This document shows positions 57,837 to 64,000 of a stretch of DNA of 64,000 bases, in pieces (positions within the stretch are counted from its first letter, which is position 1; every line of letters starts with the position of its first letter). The stretch spans positions 253,550 through 317,549 of the forward strand of contig NZ_JANINI010000001.1 of assembly GCF_024580145.1 (NCBI RefSeq). Direction: 5' to 3'. Below the pieces are notes generated by a model. It saw only the letters and a list, made by a program, of their open reading frames with translations, was not told where the DNA came from and did no database searches. The translations under genes were made by a program, and so were the position numbers. Origin of the DNA: Methyloversatilis sp. XJ19-49 (GTDB lineage Bacteria; Pseudomonadota; Gammaproteobacteria; Burkholderiales; Rhodocyclaceae).

Positions 57837-59287
57837 TTCTCCGCGTCCTGACCGTTCGGCACGCGCAGTGTCAGGAAGGTCTGGTTGGTGCCCCGCCGGA
57901 CCAGAACGGTCAGGCCGATCTTCGGTTCCATGCCGGACAGGATGCTGTTGAACTGGTCCAGCGTGGACACGGGCGTCTGCTTGCCACGCGCAATGACGGC
58001 AAGGATGACGTCGCCGATGCGCAGGTCCGACCGGACGCCGCCAGTGATGTTTTCCACCCGCAGGCCACCTTCGATCTGCATGCCGCGCCGCTGCTGCGGC
58101 GTCACTTCGGACAGCACCAGACCCAGGCGGTTGGACTGCGGTGCCGCTTCCGGAGCACCGCCGCCACGGCGGCTGCGTCGCGGATCGGCCTGATCGTCGT
58201 TCAGTTCGGCTACCGTGACCGCGATGTCGCTCGTGGCGCCATTGCGCCACACCTGGGCGATCGACGATGCGCCCGGCTTGGTACCGCCGACCAGTCGCGG
58301 CAGATCTCCCGATCCTTCCACCGGTTTGCCGTCGAAACGCAGGATGACATCCCCCGGCACGATACCGGCGACTTCGGCCGGGCCACGCGGTTCGACAGAA
58401 CTGACCAGCGCGCCTTCCGGCCGCTTCATGCCGAAGGAATCCGCGAGTTCCTTTGTCACCTCCTGGATCACGACGCCGATGCGCCCGCGCTGCACGCGCC
58501 CGTTGGTACGCAGTTGCGACTGGATGTCCATCGCGACGTCGATCGGGATCGCAAACGACAGCCCCATGAAACCACCGTTGCGGCTGTATATCTGGGAGTT
58601 GATGCCGACCACTTCGCCGCGCAGGTTGAAAAGCGGACCGCCGGAATTGCCCGGGTTGATCGCCACATCGGTCTGGATGAACGGCACGAAATTTTCCTGC
58701 GGCAGCGAGCGCCCCTTGGCCGACACGATGCCGGCCGTGACCGAACTTTCGAAGCCGAACGGCGAACCGATGGCCACCACCCACTCGCCGACGCGCAGCT
58801 TGGCTGCGTCGCCGAATTTCACCATTGGCAGACCCGTAGCGTCGATCTTCAGCACCGCAATGTCGGTGCGCTTGTCGGCGCCAACCACACGCGCCTTGAA
58901 TTCGCGCTTGTCGCTGAGCTTGACGGTGATTTCCTCCGCTTCATCAACGACATGCGCATTGGTCAGCAGGTAGCCGTCGGCCGACACGATGAAGCCCGAT
59001 CCCAGCGAGCGCGCATCCGGTGATCCCGGGCCGCCAGGTTGCTGCGGCACAAAGCGACGGAAGAAATCGTACATCGGGTCATTTTCGTCCATGCCGGGCG
59101 GCATCTGCGGCATGGCGCGCGTGCTGACCTTCTGCGTCGTGCTGATGTTCACGACCGCCTGCCCCTGCCGCTCGACCAGCTCGGAAAAATCCGGCAACTG
59201 GCGCGGTGCGGGTGGCTGCGTCGGCGCCGCAGCCGTGACAAACGTCGTGACGAAACTCAGGAACAACGCGGCAATGAATGCTTTCAT
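57833..59287 (-). CDS. mucD: Periplasmic serine protease DegP/MucD
   Basis: 484 residues. A signal peptide (FIAALFLSFVTTFVTAAA) is followed by a trypsin-like domain with His112 (TNAHVV), Asp at about 142 (RTDIAVL) and Ser215 (PGNSGGP), then two PDZ domains (about 270-365 and 385-480). It degrades misfolded envelope proteins. It lies in the rpoE-rseA-rseB-rseC operon, the MucD place. It overlaps rseC by 4 nt. Sigma-E control of the operon is expected. Confidence 0.94.
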   Translation of the reverse strand: MKAFIAALFLSFVTTFVTAAAPTQPPAPRQLPDFSELVERQGQAVVNISTTQKVSTRAMPQMPPGMDENDPMYDFFRRFVPQQPGGPGSPDARSLGSGFIVSADGYLLTNAHVVDEAEEITVKLSDKREFKARVVGADKRTDIAVLKIDATGLPMVKFGDAAKLRVGEWVVAIGSPFGFESSVTAGIVSAKGRSLPQENFVPFIQTDVAINPGNSGGPLFNLRGEVVGINSQIYSRNGGFMGLSFAIPIDVAMDIQSQLRTNGRVQRGRIGVVIQEVTKELADSFGMKRPEGALVSSVEPRGPAEVAGIVPGDVILRFDGKPVEGSGDLPRLVGGTKPGASSIAQVWRNGATSDIAVTVAELNDDQADPRRSRRGGGAPEAAPQSNRLGLVLSEVTPQQRRGMQIEGGLRVENITGGVRSDLRIGDVILAVIARGKQTPVSTLDQFNSILSGMEPKIGLTVLVRRGTNQTFLTLRVPNGQDAEK

Positions 59288-59712
59288 GATTCCGGACGGG
59301 TTCGGGTTTGCGGAACGGCACGGATCGCCGGCAGCAGCTCGGCACGCGGTTGCACACGTCGAAGCCACAACACGGATGCTGCAAGGCCGGTAACGGCACC
59401 GGCTGCAACCGCCAGATCCGAACTACCGACGACGACGCGCGCAAGCAGCGCACCGGCGAACATAGCGGCGAGACCGACGCCATAGGTCATCAGCGCGGCG
59501 ACCAGCGGGGCATTTTGCGGAACCGAAACCTCGACACGGTCGCCTTCTGCAACCGCGTGCGATATCGGAATCACGTAGGTGGTCGGACGGGCTGAACAGG
59601 CCTGAGCGCAGCCACCGACATCGTTGCAGCGGCCGCAGCCGCTGCTGCGCACGACGTCCACCCAGGCAAGGCGACCGGCGACGCGTCGCACCCGACCCTG
59701 CCGGATGTCCAT
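59284..59712 (-). CDS. rseC: SoxR-reducing system/sigma-E regulator RseC
   Basis: 142 residues. The N-terminal region carries a Cys-rich cluster motif (GCGRCNDVGGCAQACSA), then two membrane helices about 70-115. RseC/MucC modulates sigma-E activity and, in E. coli, the Rsx complex. It abuts the rseB gene (shared nucleotide 59712) and overlaps degP by 4 nt. Confidence 0.9.
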   Translation of the reverse strand: MDIRQGRVRRVAGRLAWVDVVRSSGCGRCNDVGGCAQACSARPTTYVIPISHAVAEGDRVEVSVPQNAPLVAALMTYGVGLAAMFAGALLARVVVGSSDLAVAAGAVTGLAASVLWLRRVQPRAELLPAIRAVPQTRTRPES

Positions 59713-60680
59713 CAGCGCTTCTGCTCCACGCCCTCGACCATGCGCAGCAAGCTGTGCGGTGGCACTTCGCCGAGTGCGGTGACGATGAAGTTGCCCACCC
59801 GGCGCTTGAACACGTTCACCGCGCCGTGCTTCATCGGTCCGATGAAGTTGCCGTCTTCCTTGCGGAACGGTTCGATGAACACCGATATCGCAGCGAGGCC
59901 GTCAGAAAACACCATGTGCACCATGTCCGGACGGTCCGGGCCGAGCGAGCGGCGCATGCCGGCAATCTGCCGGAACCCCGGCACCGGTGCGCTGGCCACC
60001 CAGCCGACATCCACATTCTGACCTGTGGTCGTGCTGGCGGAATGTACCGCCCAGCCCTCCGACATCGCCGCCATGCGCGATCGGACATCCTCGCGGCTGA
60101 GCGGAAGCCCTATTTCAAGTTGTGCGAAAGCAAACTGCTCGATCGCCTCGCCGCGTTCATTGACCATGCGCGCCTTGAGCAGCAGGCCAGTCTGCGCCTC
60201 GATCCAGAACACGTATCCAAAACGGAAACCATCCTTGGGTTCAAGCAACACTGAATGCGTCTCGAACCCTGCTACCCGGCCGGGCGCTCCGCGCTTGATT
60301 GCGTAAAACTCGCTCAGCGCGTTGATCGATTCCGGAAGCAGCGACGGGAAAGTCTTGCGCGAACCCCGCCGGTCTTCGATGACGATCTTTTCTTTCGGCA
60401 GGTAGCAGCGCACCTCGTCGTTGATGCGCACGACCTCCCGCGGACTGCCGTCGAGTACCTCGAGACGTTCGATGGAACTGCCGTCCGCGTCGACATAATG
60501 CGCAATGCGGGACGTTTCGACGTTGGCACCGCTTTGGTATACGAAGGTGCCTGCGTAGGACATGTTCTGCGAGGCGGTGACCGCCCGGCTCAACATGGAA
60601 AGCGCTTCAGCCTGGCTCTGCGCCCAAGCGACCGGCCCGCCGATCAGGGCAGCCAGCAAGCAGACTGCGCGGAAGATCAT
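59712..60680 (-). CDS. rseB: Sigma-E regulatory protein RseB (MucB)
   Basis: 322 residues, periplasmic. Signal peptide (VCLLAALIGGPVAWA), N-terminal lipid-binding lobe about 25-200 and C-terminal lobe that contacts RseA. MucB/RseB protects the anti-sigma factor from proteolysis until lipopolysaccharide intermediates displace it. It overlaps rseA by 4 nt. The mature start AQSQAEALSMLSRAV is typical of the family. Confidence 0.93.
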   Translation of the reverse strand: MIFRAVCLLAALIGGPVAWAQSQAEALSMLSRAVTASQNMSYAGTFVYQSGANVETSRIAHYVDADGSSIERLEVLDGSPREVVRINDEVRCYLPKEKIVIEDRRGSRKTFPSLLPESINALSEFYAIKRGAPGRVAGFETHSVLLEPKDGFRFGYVFWIEAQTGLLLKARMVNERGEAIEQFAFAQLEIGLPLSREDVRSRMAAMSEGWAVHSASTTTGQNVDVGWVASAPVPGFRQIAGMRRSLGPDRPDMVHMVFSDGLAAISVFIEPFRKEDGNFIGPMKHGAVNVFKRRVGNFIVTALGEVPPHSLLRMVEGVEQKR

Positions 60681-61201
60681 CGACGGTCGTCGGCCGAAAC
60701 ATCCGAAACACCGCGTGCGTAGAGCGCAACGCCCTGCATGCTCCCGGTAGGCGAGTAGCCGTGGTGTGCGACAACATAGGCACGCAAAGGTGCGTCATTG
60801 CTGACAACGGCAGCCCGTACCTGCGGCGTGTAACCCACCGCCGGGGTGGTGGCCGCCATCTGCACCGGAGCACCGGCCGGCATCAGGTCGAGCCCCAGCC
60901 AGGACACGAGTGCGACGCCGGAAACGGCGGCGGCTGCGGACATCCACATGCGCCTGGGGCTGGCCGCCGCCGATCGACGCATGACTGGAGCCAGCACCGT
61001 CGGCTCGTCGTCAAGTCTACTCATGACCGACGCCGTGAACGTCGCGCCAAGTCCGATGTCTCCACGCAGGGCGTCTCCGACTGCAACCTGCAACGCAAAT
61101 TCGTCGCGCAGGTCACCGTCTGCATGCAGGCGATCGAGCACCTGCTGGGCCTGTCGTTCTTCGAGTTCGTTGTCGATCAACGCGCTCAGATTTTCTTTCA
61201 T
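60677..61201 (-). CDS. rseA: Anti-sigma-E factor RseA (MucA)
   Basis: 174 residues. The N-terminal cytoplasmic sigma-binding domain (ENLSALIDNELEERQAQQVL) is followed by one membrane helix about 95-115 (AAAVSGVALVSWLG) and a periplasmic tail of about 60 residues for RseB binding and DegS/AlgW cleavage. The ATG at 61201 lies 5 bp after the rpoE stop. The usual VAxA-type protease site is not obvious near the C-terminus. Confidence 0.92.
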   Translation of the reverse strand: MKENLSALIDNELEERQAQQVLDRLHADGDLRDEFALQVAVGDALRGDIGLGATFTASVMSRLDDEPTVLAPVMRRSAAASPRRMWMSAAAAVSGVALVSWLGLDLMPAGAPVQMAATTPAVGYTPQVRAAVVSNDAPLRAYVVAHHGYSPTGSMQGVALYARGVSDVSADDRR

Positions 61202-61206
61202 GGGTC

Positions 61207-61806
61207 TTACCACCTCTTGTCAGGTGCCGTGTCGAGCAACGGCCGCAGTTTTTCCGATATCGCCTCGCGAGCGCGGAAAATACGCGAACGCACGGTCCCG
61301 ATAGGGCAGTCCATCACGGTCGCAATTTCTTCGTATGCCATGCCTTCGAGTTCGCGCAGCATGATCGCGGTGCGCAATTCCTCCGGCAAAGCGTCCATCG
61401 CAGCATTCACTGTTTCGCCGATCTGCTTGGTCAGCAGCAGACGTTCCGGTGTGTTGATGTCGCGCAGATTATCGCTGTCGTCAAAGTTTTCAGCTTCTTC
61501 CGAATCGAATTCAGTGCTTGTCGGCGCACGTCGCCCCTGCGATACGAGATAGTTCTTCGCAGTATTCACGCCGATCCGGTACAGCCACGTGTAGAACGCG
61601 CTTTCGCCGCGAAACGACGGCAGTGCGCGGTAAGCCTTGATGAAGGCTTCCTGCGCGACGTCCTCCACCTCGGCCGGGTCACGTATGAGTCTGGAAAGCA
61701 GTCGGCCGAGCTTCCGCTGGTACTTGGTGACAAGCAGGCCGAAGGCCTGCTTGTCACCACGCTGCGCCCGCTCGACCAGCAACTGGTCAACTTCTCGCTC
61801 GCTCAT
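61207..61806 (-). CDS. rpoE: RNA polymerase sigma-E factor
   Basis: 199 residues, the usual length. ECF sigma factor with region 2 (VEDVAQEAFIKAYRALPSF, FYTWLYRIGVNTAKNYLV) and region 4 (LPEELRTAIMLRELEGMAYEEIA). It drives the envelope-stress regulon. An in-frame ATG at 61920 would add 38 residues, but the sigma-E promoter at 61927-61953 would start the mRNA at or past that codon, so the ATG at 61806 is preferred. It begins the leftward operon with rseA, rseB, rseC and degP. Confidence 0.93.
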   Translation of the reverse strand: MSEREVDQLLVERAQRGDKQAFGLLVTKYQRKLGRLLSRLIRDPAEVEDVAQEAFIKAYRALPSFRGESAFYTWLYRIGVNTAKNYLVSQGRRAPTSTEFDSEEAENFDDSDNLRDINTPERLLLTKQIGETVNAAMDALPEELRTAIMLRELEGMAYEEIATVMDCPIGTVRSRIFRAREAISEKLRPLLDTAPDKRW

Positions 61807-61926
61807 CTGTGCGGTTGCTTTGCCCGGATCTTTCACCGGTACGGCATTTGAACTGGCGCGCAGTATATCCGAGCGCTCAGGCCTGAGTACTGCTTGAAGG
61901 GGAGTAAGGGTCGCGTCCATGCTGCA

Positions 61927-61953
61927 ACAGACCGGGGCGTCCCCACAAAGTTC
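61927..61953 (-). promoter_or_regulatory. Sigma-E-type promoter of rpoE
   Basis: GAACTT (61953-61948) and TCTGT (61931-61927) are separated by 16 bp, the consensus for sigma-E-dependent promoters. This predicts self-activation of the rpoE operon, with transcription starting near 61920. Confidence 0.8.
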
Positions 61954-62058
61954 ATCCGGTCAATGACGGGCAATGCAAAAGTTTGCGGTCGAGCGCAGAA
62001 AAGCTTGCCGGGCGGCGCGCTGCGATATAGTGCGCGCTTTATCGAACGGCTCTTTCCC

Positions 62059-63675
62059 GTGTTGAATTTCGACGCGCTGGTACTTGGAAGCGGACTCGCC
62101 GGGCAGGCGCTTGCACTCCGCCTTGCCGAGGCAGGGCAGCGCGTTGCGCTGATCACGAAGAAACAGGTCGAGGACTCGGCTTCGAGCTGGGCCCAGGGCG
62201 GCATCGCGGCCGTGTTGGACAGCGCCGATTCGGTCGATCACCACCTGCGCGATACGCTGGTCGCCGGCGCCGGCCTGTGTGACGAGGAGGCCACCCGCTT
62301 CGTCGTCGAGCACGGCCGTGAAGCGATCGAATGGCTGATCGCGCGCGGCGTGCCATTCACGCGTGATGCGCAGGGCGAACTGGGTTATCACCTCACACGC
62401 GAGGGCGGTCACAGTCACCGCCGCATCGTGCACGTCGATGACGCAACGGGGTCGGCGATCCAGACCACGCTGACCGGCCAGGTGCGCAGTCACCCCAACA
62501 TCCACATCTTCGAACGCCATCTTGCCGTCGATCTGATCGTCGGATGGAAGATCGGTCGCCCTGAAATCGGCTGCGCCGGCGCCTACATCCTCGACATCGA
62601 AACCGGTGACGTCATCACCTTCGCGGCGCCGGTCGTCGTGCTCGCCACGGGCGGCGCAGGCAAGGTCTATCTCTACACGACCAATCCGGACACTGCGACC
62701 GGCGACGGCATTGCGATGGCGTGGCGCGCGGGTTGCCGCGTCGGCAACATGGAATTCATCCAGTTCCACCCGACCTGCCTCTATCACCCGCATGCAAAAT
62801 CCTTCCTGATCACCGAAGCGATGCGTGGCGAAGGCGGCCTGCTGCGCCTGCCGGATGGCGAGCGCTTCATGCCGGCGCACGACGAGCGTGCCGAACTGGC
62901 ACCGCGCGACGTCGTGGCACGGGCCATAGACTACGAAATGAAGAAGCGCGGCCTGGACTGCGTGTATCTCGACGTGTCGCACAAGCCGGCCGATTTCCTG
63001 GTCAGTCACTTTCCGAACATTCACGCCCGCTGTCTCGAACTGGGCATCGACATTACACGGCAGCCGATTCCGGTCGTGCCGGCAGCTCACTACACCTGCG
63101 GCGGGGTGAAGGTCGACCAGCGCGCCCGCACCGACGTCGATGGCCTGTACGCAATCGGTGAAACCACATACACCGGACTGCATGGTGCCAACCGGCTGGC
63201 CAGCAATTCGCTGCTCGAATGCCTGGTGTACGCCACCGCAGCGACGCGGGACATCCTTTCGCGCAAACGGGTCGCGCCGGCGATACTGCCGCCATGGGAC
63301 GAAAGCCGCGTGACTGACGCCGACGAGCAGGTGGTGATCGCTCACAACTGGGACGAGCTGCGTCGCTTCATGTGGGACTACGTGGGCATCGTGCGCACCA
63401 ACAAGCGGCTCGAACGCGCGCTGCACCGAATCCGCCTGCTTGAGCGTGAAATCGACGAGTACTACGCCCATTTCCGGATCAGCAACGACCTGATCGAGCT
63501 GCGCAACCTCGTGCTCACCGCGCATCTGATCGTGCGCAGTGCCATCCAGCGGCACGAAAGCCGCGGACTGCATTTCAGTCTCGATTACCCGGAAACCAGC
63601 GCGATCGCCAGCCCGACCATCCTGCGTCCGCGTCGTGTGCGTCATCAGGAAGTGTTGCACGCAGCCAGCGCCTGA
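62059..63675 (+). CDS. nadB: L-aspartate oxidase
   Basis: 538 residues. Oxidises L-aspartate to iminoaspartate with FAD in the first step of NAD synthesis. FAD motif [18 protein letters not shown] at the N-terminus, [10 protein letters not shown], the active-site HFPNIHARC and [15 protein letters not shown], and a C-terminal succinate dehydrogenase-like helical domain. The start is a GTG at 62059 (a TTG follows at once); upstream in-frame ATGs would give an atypical leader overlapping the rpoE promoter. It diverges from rpoE. Confidence 0.92.
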   Translation: MLNFDALVLGSGLAGQALALRLAEAGQRVALITKKQVEDSASSWAQGGIAAVLDSADSVDHHLRDTLVAGAGLCDEEATRFVVEHGREAIEWLIARGVPFTRDAQGELGYHLTREGGHSHRRIVHVDDATGSAIQTTLTGQVRSHPNIHIFERHLAVDLIVGWKIGRPEIGCAGAYILDIETGDVITFAAPVVVLATGGAGKVYLYTTNPDTATGDGIAMAWRAGCRVGNMEFIQFHPTCLYHPHAKSFLITEAMRGEGGLLRLPDGERFMPAHDERAELAPRDVVARAIDYEMKKRGLDCVYLDVSHKPADFLVSHFPNIHARCLELGIDITRQPIPVVPAAHYTCGGVKVDQRARTDVDGLYAIGETTYTGLHGANRLASNSLLECLVYATAATRDILSRKRVAPAILPPWDESRVTDADEQVVIAHNWDELRRFMWDYVGIVRTNKRLERALHRIRLLEREIDEYYAHFRISNDLIELRNLVLTAHLIVRSAIQRHESRGLHFSLDYPETSAIASPTILRPRRVRHQEVLHAASA

Positions 63676-64000
63676 GGCACCGGAAGTCGTCCGAAGCGGC
63701 GAACTGGTCGCCGAACAGCATCAGCGTGCAGCCTGCGCCCTCATCCGCGCGCAGGCGCAGCGATACCCACCGGCAGCCCATTCGCCCTGTCACGGGGCGA
63801 CCTGTTGCGATCAATCCGTCGGCTCGGCAGACCGACATCTGTCCCGCTTCGCTCAACCGGATGACTGTCCAGGCGGCGCGCCGACGCGCGAACAAGGTCA
63901 GCGCGAGTGCAGCTGCGGCGACCGGTGCATGCGCTGGCTGCAGCAAAACCGACACGATCAGCGCAACGGCGCAAACGAAAAGGGCCGCGTTGCAGCAACG
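63575..64000 (-). CDS. YgfX-like (CptA family) membrane protein, 5' end outside window
   Basis: About 141 residues visible; the start lies beyond 64000. Two hydrophobic stretches ([16 protein letters not shown] and [14 protein letters not shown]) are followed by a soluble domain ending [17 protein letters not shown], the YgfX/CptA pattern (membrane hairpin plus small cytosolic beta domain). The frame runs on to 63575, so its end overlaps the convergent nadB by 101 bp. Relatives work with succinate dehydrogenase assembly factor SdhE or act as toxins; with no partner in view, neither is assigned. Confidence 0.65.
   Translation of the reverse strand, partial: RCCNAALFVCAVALIVSVLLQPAHAPVAAAALALTLFARRRAAWTVIRLSEAGQMSVCRADGLIATGRPVTGRMGCRWVSLRLRADEGAGCTLMLFGDQFAASDDFRCLRRWLRATLPDDAHDADAGWSGWRSRWFPGNRD

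Noticed and set aside
56195-59023. 942-codon plus-strand frame opposite lepA and degP
   Set aside because: Antisense shadow spanning two conserved genes; no signal or domain.

Overview
The window is high-GC chromosomal DNA with tightly packed genes, and it reads as the core genome of a methylotrophic betaproteobacterium. The closest fit I can infer is Rhodocyclales, of the Methyloversatilis type. Evidence for this is the beta subunit of an Fdh1-type NAD-linked formate dehydrogenase at the left edge, a quinoprotein-associated SoxYZ/metallo-hydrolase relay next to it, a PEP-CTERM protein, and the classical proteobacterial block from rpoE to pgsA. No insertion sequence, prophage, CRISPR array or rRNA gene was seen.

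Layout. 1-4419: C1 and quinoprotein functions (formate dehydrogenase beta subunit, two SoxH-like metallo-hydrolases, a SoxYZ-like carrier, a small Cys-containing periplasmic protein). 4456-10259: a three-gene RND efflux operon. 10262-18205: a PEP-CTERM protein, methylthioadenosine-salvage genes (aminotransferase, mtnA, class II aldolase), a hybrid histidine kinase, a rhodanese and cytochrome b561. 18346-28320: kup, a MazG-like hydrolase, mfd, and a run of lipid kinase, metallophosphoesterase, PAP2 and ADP-ribosylglycohydrolase genes. 28621-39688: an accessory redox/transport cluster. 39947-47002: purL, a CnoX-like thioredoxin, a DNA glycosylase and a Ca2+ antiporter. 47067-61806: one long leftward series, rpoE-rseA-rseB-rseC-degP-grx-lepA-lepB-DUF4845-rnc-era-recO-pdxJ-acpS-nagZ-uvrC-pgsA-tRNA(Gly, Cys, Gly). 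62059-64000: nadB and a YgfX-like gene cut by the window edge.

The most interesting part is 28621-37524. A GntR/UTRA regulator heads a leftward operon encoding an AprA-like flavoprotein, a truncated AprB-like ferredoxin, a HEAT-repeat protein, a second ferredoxin, an ABC importer whose binding protein carries a NosL-like C-terminal domain, and a DUF971 protein. The same 25-bp operator-like sequence (ATGAC-2-GTCAT core, 21 of 25 identical) lies 22 bp before the regulator gene and 23 bp before a TauE/SafE-type exporter gene. A YeiH-like exporter and a YeiE-like LysR gene follow. My inference is an uptake and oxidoreduction system for a sulfur-containing (or metal-associated) compound with sulfite efflux; the substrate and reaction are unknown.

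Two families of extragenic palindromes recur: three REPIN-type doublets with perfect or near-perfect 25-bp arms and 31-32-bp centres, and two copies of a second inverted repeat. A sigma-E promoter (GAACTT-16-TCTGT) precedes rpoE and settles its start codon.
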